Positions 25,060 to 34,870 of a stretch of DNA of 49,904 bases are shown piece by piece. This DNA is from an uncultured Clostridia bacterium. GTDB lineage: Bacteria; Bacillota; Clostridia; Lachnospirales; Anaerotignaceae. The stretch is from assembly GCA_910586765.1 (NCBI GenBank), contig CAJUJJ010000009.1:1-49904 (forward strand), read 5' to 3'. The position numbers were made by a program, and so were the translations under genes. Each line of letters begins with the position of its first letter. The stretch's first letter is position 1. The notes beneath the pieces were generated by a model. That model was given only the letters and a program-made list of their open reading frames with translations, ran no database searches and had not been told where the DNA came from.

Positions 25060-25929
25060 TTATTTTTTATTTCTTACTGGATTGATAAAATGTGCTGACA
25101 ACAACACAAACACAAATGAAACAATCACATTAAATACAAAATTCACTACCCAATAATGGTGTACTATAGTATTCATTGTAGCATTTTTACTAGCATAACG
25201 ATAAAATAAATTAGATGCTACATTTGTTCCTAATTGATTATCTATTAGTGAAAAAAATCCTACACCCGGATTTGCAGAAAGTATTATCAATGGAAATGTT
25301 AAACTTGGGTCTGTTTGGTACATTGTCCAATGCAGACTTTGCTGTAAAAATACTGCAATAAGCGTTCCAAAACAAAATACTCCTCCTACAAGCAAATATA
25401 CTATAACAATAGATACTACTGTTTTCTTAAATATGCAAGAAAAAAATATGGATATAGAACAAGTCATACAAGTTGTGACCATAATATAAAGCATCATAAT
25501 TAGTAAAGAAGTAATTGTAACACCTCCAAAATAGAACGCTATAGCAAAAACAGGTAATGTTGCCACCATAATTAACACAAGTGTTGCAATAGAAGACATC
25601 AATTTTCCTATTACAATAGACAGCGATGACATTTTTGTCATTAAAAGCAAATCCAATGTTTGTCTTTCCCTTTCTCCACTAATACAGCCTGCTGTCATAG
25701 CTGGAGCTGCCAAAAGCATAAGCCCCATTTGCATAGCACATAATACAACATACATATATGTCATTTCTGCTGGGTCAAATGAATAATTATAGGAATTAAA
25801 CATTGTACCATATAGAAACAGTATTGCTCCTAATGCTACTACAGCAACATATACTGTCAGTATTGCAAACATTTTCCAGCTTCTTAACGTCGTTTTTGTT
25901 TCTCGACGCAATACAGGGTTCATCATCAT
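25060..25929 (-). CDS. ABC-2-type transporter permease
   Basis: 289 aa with six predicted membrane helices. The N terminus NPVLRRETKTTLRSWKMFAILTVYV and the motif GCISGERERQTLDLLLMTKMS between helices 2 and 3 are typical of ABC-2 permeases (GldF/CcmB-like). It overlaps the ATPase gene by 4 bases (ATGA), so the two form one exporter unit. The substrate is unknown; gliding-type ABC proteins (GldA/GldF) are the nearest functional analogues by architecture. Confidence 0.9.
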   Translation of the reverse strand: MMMNPVLRRETKTTLRSWKMFAILTVYVAVVALGAILFLYGTMFNSYNYSFDPAEMTYMYVVLCAMQMGLMLLAAPAMTAGCISGERERQTLDLLLMTKMSSLSIVIGKLMSSIATLVLIMVATLPVFAIAFYFGGVTITSLLIMMLYIMVTTCMTCSISIFFSCIFKKTVVSIVIVYLLVGGVFCFGTLIAVFLQQSLHWTMYQTDPSLTFPLIILSANPGVGFFSLIDNQLGTNVASNLFYRYASKNATMNTIVHHYWVVNFVFNVIVSFVFVLLSAHFINPVRNKK

Positions 25930-26852
25930 TTTTGTTCGCCTCCTGTCACCTGCATAAATATTTCTTCCAAATTTCCTTCTTTTTCTTTAAAATATACTAG
26001 TTCAATATCTGCTAGTATAATTTGTTTTAAAAGCCCTGCTAATTCTTTATCTTCGCCTTGATAAGAAAATTCTACATCAAATGTATTTTCGATGACATCT
26101 TCTACAATAGGCTGTTCTTCCAACAATTTCATCAAAGCAGTCATATTTTCAAGAGGGCGTATTTGTATTCTTCTTACTTTTGTCATCTGTTTCATAATTT
26201 CTTGTACTGTTCCCTGCACTACAATATGCCCTTTATCTATAATACCTACTTCTGTACACATCTCTGCTAATTCCGGCAATATATGAGAACTAATAATAAT
26301 TGTTTTTCCCATTGTCTGAAGTTGTTTTAATACCTCTTTCATTTCTACTCTTGCTCTTGGGTCAAGTCCTGAAGCCGGTTCATCTAATATCAATAATTTA
26401 GGGTCATGTATTAAACTTCTTGCCAAACACAGCCTTTGTTTCATACCCCTTGACAATCCATCTACATACGCATCTTTTTTATGAGAAAGGTCTACAATTT
26501 CTAACAAATTATTTATCAAATCTTCTCTTTGTTCATAAGGAATGTAATAAGTTCCTGCATAAAAGTCCATATATTCTGATACTTTTAAATCATCATACAC
26601 ACCAAAAAAGTCTGGCATATACCCGATATGTTCTTTCAATGCTTTGGGATTTTTTGTAACATCTACTCCATCAATCATAACACTGCCATCTGTAGCTTTT
26701 AAAAGCCCTGACATAATTTTCATTGTAGTTGTTTTCCCTGCACCATTTGGCCCTACAAATCCAAATATACTACTTTCTGGTATAGTTAAATTCAAATCGT
26801 CTACTGCGGTAAATTTTCCATATTTTTTCATAAGATGCTTAATTTCCAACAT
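25926..26852 (-). CDS. ABC transporter ATP-binding protein
   Basis: 308 aa. Walker A is GPNGAGKTTTMK, the Q-loop is near YMPDFFGVYDD, the signature is LSRGMKQRLCLARSL (LSxGMxQR, normal for ABC-2 exporters), and Walker B is LLILDEPASGLDP. The H-loop is IIISSHILPELAEMC. The C-terminal ~80 residues form the accessory domain common to drug and lantibiotic exporters. The ATG is preceded by AGGGGGCAGG and overlaps the end of the upstream gene by 14 bases. Confidence 0.95.
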   Translation of the reverse strand: MLEIKHLMKKYGKFTAVDDLNLTIPESSIFGFVGPNGAGKTTTMKIMSGLLKATDGSVMIDGVDVTKNPKALKEHIGYMPDFFGVYDDLKVSEYMDFYAGTYYIPYEQREDLINNLLEIVDLSHKKDAYVDGLSRGMKQRLCLARSLIHDPKLLILDEPASGLDPRARVEMKEVLKQLQTMGKTIIISSHILPELAEMCTEVGIIDKGHIVVQGTVQEIMKQMTKVRRIQIRPLENMTALMKLLEEQPIVEDVIENTFDVEFSYQGEDKELAGLLKQIILADIELVYFKEKEGNLEEIFMQVTGGEQK

Positions 26853-29412
26853 TTTGCCCTGCCCCCTTTATTTTCATTTCTGGGTATCTGACTTCCGTTT
26901 CTTTTTGTACAAAATATTTTACTTTTATACAGCCATTTGGATAATCTTCTGTTATCCACATATAATCTGAAATAGTATAATATGGGTCACTGCTCAATGC
27001 TTCCCATTGTTCTGTTGCTACATTGTATATCTCTGGTGCTTGATAGAAGTTTCCTGCATCATTTAAAGAGCGGAACTGAACACTTTCTATTTGTGTATTT
27101 GCAGGTATACCAAATGTCCATACTACTTCTGATGCTGTTTCTGCATAAATTGTACTATCTCTATAATCGTTTACAGCTTGTGTACTTTCTTCCAAAAGCA
27201 CAACACCAGATAATACACCATAAGGTATTTCAAATGTTGCTGCATCTGACAAATGTACACTATATTCCATAACATACAAATTTAATGTATTTTCTAATGC
27301 ACTCTCTCCATTGATATTAATTTGTTCTGGCAATATGCCTTCCTCATCAAAGGCATACAAACACATTTTCATATCTCCCTCATTCACTAATCGCATTTCT
27401 GCTTCATTCCAATTTACATAATCTTGTACTAAATCTCCTTCTCTCATAATGCGATAAGCATCTTGTCTTGTCATTTCTCCTGATTTTATTTTTTCATTCA
27501 ATTTCGTTCTATCATATACATCTCTAAATATTTCCCATACTGCATTTGATAAATTTGTTATTTGCTTGTCTATAATTTCCTCACTAATATTGATACTTTC
27601 TCCTATTTTTAAACTATCTATTTTTATAATTCTTTTTCCCACTACTACTAACATATCTTTAAAATTTCTATTGGTATTGTTTGTAATTGTGCCAACTAAT
27701 TTTTCGCCTTCCATTTTGACATCACACGCTACAATACCACCCATATCTGTTACAGTTTCCATTTCAAAGTCATTGTTATTCCAGCTACTTTTATCAAAAT
27801 ATGTAACTTCTGTTTTATCTCCTACCAATATTTTATTCAAATACACTTCTTTTACTTCTTCATAATAATTCCATCTGTCTTCAGAAGGTATTGACAAATT
27901 CATTGCTTTTTCTGAACTTAATACAACCGTTCCCTTTTTATTTGATTTTGCACAACCATATATTTCTGTTTTTGCTATACTTTGTCCTTGTTCTATTTCT
28001 GTAGCAGATACAATATTGATTAAGCCGCTTTTATATTGGCTATTCATACTTAATACAAATATAATCAGCATAAACACCGCAGAAATAGCTGGCACTGCTA
28101 TCCAAGCAAATTCTCTTTTATCTTTCTTTTTTAATATAAAATATAATACAGGACCTATTATAATGACATAAATCACTACAGCAAACAATATCATATAAAT
28201 ACTATTTGCTTTTAATTCTGGAAACCTTTGTGCTATATAAGACATAGGATTGTAATTATAACTATCTGCATATTCTATATTCATAAAATCTTCATTGACA
28301 TATTCGCAGCAACCCTTTATTTCATTTACAAAGCCTGTTGTACTAATGACAGGTTCTAGTGATAATGATATATTATATAATATTACTGCTCCATTCCCCA
28401 TAGACAACAATGAGGCATTTTCAAAGACATCTGTTTGAACATCTTCTATTTCTGACAAATTTAATTCTGCTATATCTGCCCTTACACTTTGCCCTGCTAA
28501 CACAATATTTCTCTGTACTGTGCTTTCACTTGTAACAGACACAATATTTTGTAGTCCGCTCATTGTTTTAGAAGCATTTACCCCTGTACCTATAATACAA
28601 ATACCGCCTTGCTGTATCCATTTTAAAAGTGCTTCTTTTTGCTTTTCTGACAATAATTTTGTATCAAAATCATCTATTACAATTACTTTAAAATGATTGA
28701 TAACAGATTGTTCATTTGGAAATGTTTCACTATCCAAATAAACTGTTTTAGTGTATTCTCCTGTATAATCTTCTTGTTCCGCAAAATGAATTGCTGACAA
28801 ATATGACATATCTGCTGGTCTTTCACAAAGTACCCCTACCAATATTGTTGCAGGGTCTAATGGCTGAGCAGTAACATATTTTCTATATACAATTTGATTT
28901 TTTTTATTTACTAATGTTATCTCAAAATCTTTTTGTATTGTCTGTATAGGCACAGACAAATAAATTTGTTTTACTGCTCCTTTTGAAAGTTCCAAAGGCT
29001 GATAATAAATAGAATAGCGTCCTCCATTATTGTTAGTGCCAATAGTAGAATATACTTTTATTTGAAATTCTCCTTTAAAATCATCACTATTATTTACTAT
29101 AACAGCATTAACAGGTACTGTTTTCCCTACAATAAATTGCTGTTCAAATCCAATCAAAATATTTGCAGAAAAGTCATTTGTACCAATTTCTCTTTCTTTT
29201 TTATCTTTTTCAGAAAGTGCACCATTGTTTTGTTCTGTACCATCATTTGAAGTCGTTGAAACAGTATCTACTACTACTGTATTCATTGGTGCAGCCATTG
29301 CTCTAGCAGAAAATATTGGTGCAATTAAACTCAATACTATAGCAATCACAAGCACTATCGCAACTATCGCTGCAATACGCCTTTTTCTTTGCTCTCTTTT
29401 ATTTATTTTCAT
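26839..29412 (-). CDS. large membrane protein, GldG/DUF7408-like, function unknown
   Basis: 857 aa, first gene of the operon. A basic N terminus and one helix (IAAIVAIVLVIAIVLSLIAPIFSA) lead into a ~350-residue extracytoplasmic part. That part has a class-I-GATase-like segment (VIVIDDFDTKLLSEKQKEALLKWIQQGGICIIGTG). Two helices near 400-460 follow (MILFAVVIYVIIIGPVLYFIL; IAVPAISAVFMLIIFVLSM). The rest is beta-rich and ends in a domain with Trp/Tyr-rich strands. The GATase-like segment beside an ABC-2 pair recalls GldG or YtrG-like subunits. AGGGAGG precedes the ATG, and an extended -10 box lies at 29448. Confidence 0.75.
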   Translation of the reverse strand: MKINKREQRKRRIAAIVAIVLVIAIVLSLIAPIFSARAMAAPMNTVVVDTVSTTSNDGTEQNNGALSEKDKKEREIGTNDFSANILIGFEQQFIVGKTVPVNAVIVNNSDDFKGEFQIKVYSTIGTNNNGGRYSIYYQPLELSKGAVKQIYLSVPIQTIQKDFEITLVNKKNQIVYRKYVTAQPLDPATILVGVLCERPADMSYLSAIHFAEQEDYTGEYTKTVYLDSETFPNEQSVINHFKVIVIDDFDTKLLSEKQKEALLKWIQQGGICIIGTGVNASKTMSGLQNIVSVTSESTVQRNIVLAGQSVRADIAELNLSEIEDVQTDVFENASLLSMGNGAVILYNISLSLEPVISTTGFVNEIKGCCEYVNEDFMNIEYADSYNYNPMSYIAQRFPELKANSIYMILFAVVIYVIIIGPVLYFILKKKDKREFAWIAVPAISAVFMLIIFVLSMNSQYKSGLINIVSATEIEQGQSIAKTEIYGCAKSNKKGTVVLSSEKAMNLSIPSEDRWNYYEEVKEVYLNKILVGDKTEVTYFDKSSWNNNDFEMETVTDMGGIVACDVKMEGEKLVGTITNNTNRNFKDMLVVVGKRIIKIDSLKIGESINISEEIIDKQITNLSNAVWEIFRDVYDRTKLNEKIKSGEMTRQDAYRIMREGDLVQDYVNWNEAEMRLVNEGDMKMCLYAFDEEGILPEQININGESALENTLNLYVMEYSVHLSDAATFEIPYGVLSGVVLLEESTQAVNDYRDSTIYAETASEVVWTFGIPANTQIESVQFRSLNDAGNFYQAPEIYNVATEQWEALSSDPYYTISDYMWITEDYPNGCIKVKYFVQKETEVRYPEMKIKGAGQNVGN

Positions 29413-29447
29413 ATTATTACAACCTCCCTCATTTATTTATTGTCATT

Positions 29448-29456
29448 ATTATATCA
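29448..29456 (-). promoter_or_regulatory. extended -10 promoter of the VWA/ABC operon
   Basis: On the minus strand TGATATAAT (extended -10, TGnTATAAT) lies ~36 bases before the ATG at 29412. No good -35 box is seen. Confidence 0.45.
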
Positions 29457-29536
29457 ATTTCCAAAAAATATAAATACTAATTTTTTCTTACACTTTTATT
29501 AACATTATAATATAGCAACTTTTTATATTGTTTTTG

Positions 29537-31378
29537 TTATAAACCTAATTCTTTTAAAAAACAAGAGCGTTTCGTTTTTTTATCATGCCTTTTTGCTATC
29601 TCAGATAAATATAACTTACTTTTTGCCCTTGTTACAGCAACATAAAACAATCTTCTTTCTTCTTCTATTTGGTCTGGTGTTTCACTTTTTTTGTGTGGTA
29701 TTACTTCCTCCACAATACTAGGTACAAATACTATTTCAAATTCCAGTCCCTTTGCAGAGTGCATAGTAGAAAGTGTTACCCCTTGTGATTGTTGTGTATT
29801 GCCTTTTTTATTTTTTTGTGCCATTTCATTTTCCATTTCTCTCAATTTATTCAAAAAACTTTCTGTATCTTCTGCAATGCTTGCAAATTGTGTAATCTCT
29901 TCTGCAATTTCTAAATACCCCTCTAAACTTGCCTTTCTAAAATTTGCATATTCTTTTAAATAATCATCATATCCTACAATATTTCTAATATATTTTAACG
30001 CTTCTAATGGTTTCCTTTTTTTTATTTGTACCAAATGGCTCTCTAAATCCTGTAAATGCTGTACTTGATATTTTCTTAAATATGGAGAAGCATATAATGC
30101 TTTCAAAAGCGGAAAATCACTTCTTTCTGACTGTTCTAAAAGTTCCCTACTAATATATCTCTTTGGTTTATTTGCAATACGACGAAAATCTGCATTGTTA
30201 TTAATATCCTCTGCCAAAAGTAAATACGAAGTCAAATCTTTTGTAATCCAATGGCTATATAAATTAGAACCTTTATCTTTTAATACAAATGGTATTCCCT
30301 TTTGTGTCAGTGCTCCTGCAAAAATACCTCCCTGCATATTCGTTCTATATATTACTGCCATTTCTGTATAAGGTATTCCTTTTTTTCTCATTTTCATCAA
30401 CAAATATGCAATTCTTTCTGCTTCTTCATAAGCATCTTTCTCTGTAAAAAATATAATCTTTTCGCCTTGTCCTTTTTCACCGTGCATATTTTTTGCAAAA
30501 CGTTTTTTATTATTACAAATAATTTTTTCTGACAATTTTATAATTCTTTCTGTAGAACGATAATTTACAGATAATATGACTTTTTCACTATTTACATATT
30601 TTTGAGGAAACTGTAATAAAAATTCTGGTCTTGCTCCTCTAAAACAATAAATACTTTGGTCATCATCTCCTACTGCAAAAATATTGTTTTGAGGCTCCGC
30701 CAGCATACTAATGCAAACATTTTGTGCTTGGTTAATATCTTGATATTCATCTAATAATATATATTCAAAACGTTGCTGCCAATATTTTCTGCCTTGTTCT
30801 TCCAATGTCAAATATTCATAGCACTGTGTTAACATATCATCAAAATCTATTTTATTTTTAGATGCTTTATATCTTTCATATTTTCTTACAAAAAATTGAA
30901 ACAATTCTGTTTCAAAATTAATAGGTTGATACTGTTTTAATGGTATCAATTCATTTTTCATCAATGACATTTCTCCTAACAAATCTCTAACATATTCTTC
31001 TATATCATTTGTTTCAATTTCAGATTCTACTATCAGTTTCTTAAAAAAATTCCATTTTTCGTCTTCACTAATTACTTGTTCTAATCGATAATGGTATGCT
31101 TTTCTCAATATTCTAAAAAAAATATTATGAAATGTGCCAAATGTAACTTTATCTCCTCCTATAATATTTAACTTTAAAAAACGCTGCTGCATTTCTGTTG
31201 CTGCTGCTTTGGTATAAGTCACAACAAGTATTTTTTCTGGTGCTACATTGTGTTGTTCTATAAGATATTTTACTCTATATATAATTACTGTCGTTTTTCC
31301 ACTTCCTGGCCCTGCCAGTACCAACATTGCTCCTTTGTAATGTTCTATTGCCCTTTTCTGCTCTATATTAAAATCCAT
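29537..31378 (-). CDS. UvrD/Rep-family ATP-dependent DNA helicase
   Basis: 613-aa superfamily 1A helicase. Motif I is AGPGSGKTTVI, motif Ia VVTYTKAAATEMQ, motif II LLDEYQDIN, motif III GDDDQSIYCFRGA, and motif IV VILSVNYRST. Motif V is TMHSAKGLEFEIVFVP and motif VI EERRLFYVAVTRAKSKLYL. All catalytic motifs are intact. It is shorter than PcrA (~740 aa) because the C-terminal extension is missing, so it is a short UvrD-like enzyme rather than PcrA. Its own promoter is at 31425-31452. Confidence 0.93.
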   Translation of the reverse strand: MDFNIEQKRAIEHYKGAMLVLAGPGSGKTTVIIYRVKYLIEQHNVAPEKILVVTYTKAAATEMQQRFLKLNIIGGDKVTFGTFHNIFFRILRKAYHYRLEQVISEDEKWNFFKKLIVESEIETNDIEEYVRDLLGEMSLMKNELIPLKQYQPINFETELFQFFVRKYERYKASKNKIDFDDMLTQCYEYLTLEEQGRKYWQQRFEYILLDEYQDINQAQNVCISMLAEPQNNIFAVGDDDQSIYCFRGARPEFLLQFPQKYVNSEKVILSVNYRSTERIIKLSEKIICNNKKRFAKNMHGEKGQGEKIIFFTEKDAYEEAERIAYLLMKMRKKGIPYTEMAVIYRTNMQGGIFAGALTQKGIPFVLKDKGSNLYSHWITKDLTSYLLLAEDINNNADFRRIANKPKRYISRELLEQSERSDFPLLKALYASPYLRKYQVQHLQDLESHLVQIKKRKPLEALKYIRNIVGYDDYLKEYANFRKASLEGYLEIAEEITQFASIAEDTESFLNKLREMENEMAQKNKKGNTQQSQGVTLSTMHSAKGLEFEIVFVPSIVEEVIPHKKSETPDQIEEERRLFYVAVTRAKSKLYLSEIAKRHDKKTKRSCFLKELGL

Positions 31379-31424
31379 TTTATTCTCCCCTATTTATTTT
31401 ACTGCTTTTTTATAATTCATTTAT

Positions 31425-31452
31425 AGTATAATACCACAATATAAACTGTCAA
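31425..31452 (-). promoter_or_regulatory. sigma-A-type promoter of the helicase gene
   Basis: Minus-strand TTGACA (31452-31447) and TATACT (31430-31425) with a 16-base spacer, ~47 bases before the ATG. Confidence 0.65.
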
Positions 31453-31563
31453 TCATATCAAAAAAATTATTCCTTCTTTAAATAAAGCTCTACTTTAATG
31501 TACATTATTTTCTATTCTACAACACTCTTAACTTAAAATTTTCTTACTTTATTTTTATAACAG

Positions 31564-31592
31564 TTGTCAACTGCCTTTTTTTATATTAAAAT
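31564..31592 (+). promoter_or_regulatory. sigma-A-type promoter of the GT4 gene
   Basis: TTGTCA (31564-31569) and TAAAAT (31587-31592) with a 17-base spacer, ~53 bases upstream of the ATG. Confidence 0.6.
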
Positions 31593-31645
31593 GCCTTTAG
31601 TTTATTTCGTAATTTTACAACTCACAATTAGGAGGTTTTTATATT

Positions 31646-33025
31646 ATGAATATTGGTTTATTTACAGACACTTACTTCCCGCAAATTAATGGTGTTGCTA
31701 CCTCTGTTCATACACTTGCTGGTGCATTAAGAGCCAGAGGACATCAAGTTTACATTTTTACACCAAAAGACCCTAAAACAACAGAAGAACAAAAAGATGA
31801 ATATGTTATTGCTATGCCCAGCCTACCTTTTATGCTGCTTCGCAATTATCGTGTAGGTCTTATTTATTCTCCTATTGCACTAAATCAAATATCTCATTTA
31901 CATTTAGATATTGTGCATACACAAACAGAATTTCCATTAGGAATATTCGGAAAACTACTTTCTTCTGTAAAAAAAATACCTATGGTACACACCTATCATA
32001 CTATGTATGAAGATTATGTTCATTATATTGCCAATGGCTATATTGTTACGCCCACTATGGCAAAAGAATTTAGCAAACTTTTTTGCAACAGTGCAACCAC
32101 TGTTGTTGCTCCTACAGAAAAAGCAAAACACTTTTTAGAAGAATATGGTGTTACAAAACCTATTGAAGTAATACCAACAGGCATTGACACAGCATTATTT
32201 GCCAAAAAAAATTTTTCTGAACAAGATACCATTGCATTAAAAACATCATTAGGACTTGAACCAGATACACCTGTTATATTATCATTAGGACGTGTAGCAA
32301 AAGAAAAAAGTATTGATGTAATATTACGTGCTTTGCCCACATTGTTTCATAAAATGCCTCAAGCCCGTATGGTTATTGTAGGAGATGGGCCAGAAAGAGA
32401 AAATTTAGAGCAATTAGCCAAAGAACTAGACATTGCACATAAAGTCCTTTTTATAGGAGCAAAGCCTTGGTCAGAAATTGGAAAATACTATCAAATTGGT
32501 ACTGTATTTTGCAGTGCTTCTGTATCAGAAACACAAGGTTTAACATTTGCAGAAGCTATGGCTGGAGGTATCCCTGTAATAGCTAAAAGAGATGAATGTA
32601 TCGAAAACATTGTTGACAACAACAAAACAGGATTGCTTTTTGAAACAGAAGAAGATTTAACAGAAAAACTTTATATGCTTTTAAGTACACCTTCTTTACA
32701 AAAAAGGCTTTCTGATGCTTCACTTACTAAAATGGAACTATTATCTGTAGAAGCATTTGCCCAAAATATGGAACAACTATATCAAAAAACAATTTCTGAT
32801 TATCATACAGAAACAACACACGAACATTTTTCTAAACGTCCTCTTTCTGTTGGTGTCAAAGCAGTTAAAAATATTTCTAAACTACCTAAAAAAATAGTGA
32901 AAAAGGGCTTATATTTGCCTTTGCTTCACAAAAACATTACTGCTCGTACAGCAGTAAATAGTGAAAATAAAGCAGAAGAAACGGAAAGCAATGAAATACA
33001 ACATAATACTGTAGAAAAACAATAA
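31646..33025 (+). CDS. GT4-family glycosyltransferase, probably glycolipid-forming
   Basis: 459 aa with a GT-B fold. The acceptor-side domain starts at MNIGLFTDTYFPQINGVATSVHTLAGALRARGH and carries HTQTEFPLG and HTYHTMYEDYVHY. The donor-side domain has SLGRVAKEKSIDVIL, MVIVGDGPERENLEQLAKEL and SVSETQGLTFAEAMAGGIPVIA with the E-x7-E nucleotide-sugar motif. The N terminus and the HTYHT(M)YE segment are typical of 1,2-diacylglycerol 3-glucosyltransferases, which make membrane glycolipids and lipoteichoic-acid anchors. The last ~70 residues are a basic tail (KAVKNISKLPKKIVKKG) that may aid membrane binding. AGGAGG precedes the ATG. The gene is followed 14 bases later by hisC. Confidence 0.88.
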   Translation: MNIGLFTDTYFPQINGVATSVHTLAGALRARGHQVYIFTPKDPKTTEEQKDEYVIAMPSLPFMLLRNYRVGLIYSPIALNQISHLHLDIVHTQTEFPLGIFGKLLSSVKKIPMVHTYHTMYEDYVHYIANGYIVTPTMAKEFSKLFCNSATTVVAPTEKAKHFLEEYGVTKPIEVIPTGIDTALFAKKNFSEQDTIALKTSLGLEPDTPVILSLGRVAKEKSIDVILRALPTLFHKMPQARMVIVGDGPERENLEQLAKELDIAHKVLFIGAKPWSEIGKYYQIGTVFCSASVSETQGLTFAEAMAGGIPVIAKRDECIENIVDNNKTGLLFETEEDLTEKLYMLLSTPSLQKRLSDASLTKMELLSVEAFAQNMEQLYQKTISDYHTETTHEHFSKRPLSVGVKAVKNISKLPKKIVKKGLYLPLLHKNITARTAVNSENKAEETESNEIQHNTVEKQ

Positions 33026-33039
33026 TGAGGTGAATAATT

Positions 33040-34098
33040 ATGTCAAATTGGGAAAAAAATCTTCGTCAAATAGAACCTTATGTTCCTGGAGAACAGTCTA
33101 AAAATCAAAATATTATCAAATTAAATGCAAATGAAAATCCTTATCCTCCTTCTCCAAAAGCAATAGAGGCACTAAAAAATATAGACGCGAATCGTTTGCG
33201 TCTTTATCCTAATGCCAATGCTTCTAAATTAAAAGAAGCTATCGCAAAACATTTTAAATTGAGAGAAAGTCAAATTTTTGTAGGAAATGGTTCTGATGAA
33301 GTCATTGCATTTGCTTTTATGGCTTGTTTCAATTCTCAAAAACCGATACTATTTCCAGATATTACTTACTCTTTTTATCCTGTTTGGTGTTCTCTTTTGG
33401 AAATAGACTATCAAACAGTACCTTTAGATGAAAATTTCCATATCAATATAGCAGATTATAATAGAGAAAATGGTGGTATTATACTGCCAAATCCTAATGC
33501 CCCTACAGGTATGGGACAATCTAAAGAGGACATTATACAGCTTTTAGAGCAAAATCAAAATTCTATTGTGATAATTGATGAAGCATATGTTGATTTTGGT
33601 GCATATTCTTGTTTAGAATTATTAGAAAAATATCAAAATCTTCTTGTTGTACATACTTTTTCAAAATCTCGTTCTCTTGCAGGTATGCGTATTGGTATGG
33701 CTATGGGAAATGAAAAAATAATACAAACATTGGAGGCAGTCAAAAATTCTTATAATTCTTATACTATGGATAGTGTTGCGATAGAAGTAGGTGCTGCTTC
33801 TATTTTAGATGAAAACTATTTTCAACAAACTTGCCAAAAAATTATGGCAACAAGACAACGTTGTACAAAAAAACTGCAAAATATGGGATTTAAAGTATTT
33901 CCTAGTCAATCTAATTTTTTGTTTGTTACCCATAACACCATATCAGCAAAACATATTTTTGAAACACTAAAATCAGAAAATATATTTATACGTTATTTCA
34001 ATTTGCCTCGCATCAACAATCATTTACGTATTACAGTTGGTACAGATGATGAAATGGACACACTACTACAACATATATCAAGTATTATATCAAAATAA
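33040..34098 (+). CDS. hisC: histidinol-phosphate aminotransferase
   Basis: PLP enzyme that converts imidazole acetol phosphate to histidinol phosphate in histidine synthesis. The 352-aa protein shows YVPGEQ and KLNANENPYPPSP at the N terminus, FVGNGSDEVIAFAF, LPNPNAPTG, IIDEAYVDFG with the PLP Asp, and HTFSKSRSLAGMRIG with the PLP-binding Lys. FFIRYFNLPRI-type residues and LRITVGTDDEMD come at the end. All are canonical. No other his genes are nearby, so it is separated from its pathway or also serves another substrate. GAGGTG precedes the ATG. It is the second gene after the GT4 gene. Confidence 0.92.
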   Translation: MSNWEKNLRQIEPYVPGEQSKNQNIIKLNANENPYPPSPKAIEALKNIDANRLRLYPNANASKLKEAIAKHFKLRESQIFVGNGSDEVIAFAFMACFNSQKPILFPDITYSFYPVWCSLLEIDYQTVPLDENFHINIADYNRENGGIILPNPNAPTGMGQSKEDIIQLLEQNQNSIVIIDEAYVDFGAYSCLELLEKYQNLLVVHTFSKSRSLAGMRIGMAMGNEKIIQTLEAVKNSYNSYTMDSVAIEVGAASILDENYFQQTCQKIMATRQRCTKKLQNMGFKVFPSQSNFLFVTHNTISAKHIFETLKSENIFIRYFNLPRINNHLRITVGTDDEMDTLLQHISSIISK

Positions 34099-34109
34099 AT
34101 ATTATAAAA

Positions 34110-34140
34110 AATGAGATTGGAAAAACACTCCAATCTCATT
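34110..34140 (+). terminator. bidirectional terminator, hisC / SDR
   Basis: A 12-bp perfect stem (AATGAGATTGGA/TCCAATCTCATT) with a 7-base loop and T-runs on both strands. It lies between convergent genes. Confidence 0.85.
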
Positions 34141-34143
34141 TTT

Positions 34144-34869
34144 TTATAACATACCACCATCTATTACTACAATTTGTCCTGTAATAAAAGAAGCTGTGTC
34201 CTCTGCCAAAAAAACGGCTAAATTTGCTACTTCCTCTGTTTTTCCTATTCTCATAAGTGATATTTCTTCTATTAACATTTGTTTTTCCTGCTCATCAAAA
34301 CAGTTATTCATTTCTGTGTCAATTACGCCACAACTTATTGCATTTACTCTAATGCCAGAAGGGCCTAACTCTTTCGCCATAGCTTTTGTAAAAGCATCTA
34401 CACCACCCTTTGATGCAGAATAAATTGCTTCACAAGAAGCTCCCCTTTGTCCCCACATAGAAGAAATATTAATAATACTACCTTTATGACAATGCAGCAT
34501 ATATTTTAACGCAATATGCGTACAATTCAGAACACTTTCTAAATTCACAGACAATATACTTTTCCACTGTTGTGGTGTCATATCTGAAAATAATGCAATA
34601 TGAGAAATTCCTGCATTATTGATTAATATATCTACACCACCATATGTTTTCTGTATTTCATCAAAAAGTATTTGACATTGTTCATATTTTGAAACATCAG
34701 CCAATACAGCAATACAGTCAATATCTTGTTGTAGAAATTCTTTTTTTGTTTGTTCCAGTGCTATTTTATTTTTGCTGCCATTTAGCACTACTTTATACCC
34801 TTTTTTACCAAAAGCATAAGCGATTGCTTTTCCAATGCCTCTGGAAGAACCTGTTACCAATACTGTCAT
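34144..34869 (-). CDS. SDR-family reductase, EF-P 5-aminopentanone reductase-like
   Basis: 241-aa short-chain dehydrogenase. It has VTGSSRGIGKAIA (NAD(P)-binding Gly motif), NNAGISH, INISSMWGQRGAS with the catalytic Ser, YSASKGGVDAFTKAMAKELG with the Tyr-x3-Lys, and ITGQIVVIDGGM. The SMWGQRGASCEA and CGVIDTEMN segments resemble YmfI, which reduces the 5-aminopentanone added to elongation factor P in B. subtilis. FabG-type 3-oxoacyl-ACP reductase is the alternative. It starts one base after the tsaD stop, with its ribosome binding site inside tsaD. It is last of a five-gene operon. Confidence 0.82.
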   Translation of the reverse strand: MTVLVTGSSRGIGKAIAYAFGKKGYKVVLNGSKNKIALEQTKKEFLQQDIDCIAVLADVSKYEQCQILFDEIQKTYGGVDILINNAGISHIALFSDMTPQQWKSILSVNLESVLNCTHIALKYMLHCHKGSIINISSMWGQRGASCEAIYSASKGGVDAFTKAMAKELGPSGIRVNAISCGVIDTEMNNCFDEQEKQMLIEEISLMRIGKTEEVANLAVFLAEDTASFITGQIVVIDGGML

Positions 34870-34870
34870 A

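Noticed and set aside
24396..25085. 229-residue plus-strand frame
   Set aside because: Antisense to the coiled-coil membrane protein gene; Ser/Phe/Cys-rich composition is typical of antisense frames here.
18978..29412. Classical Bat aerotolerance operon
   Set aside because: MoxR, DUF58, BatC/BatD and TPR proteins are absent, and an ABC-2 exporter pair is present instead, so the name would mislead.
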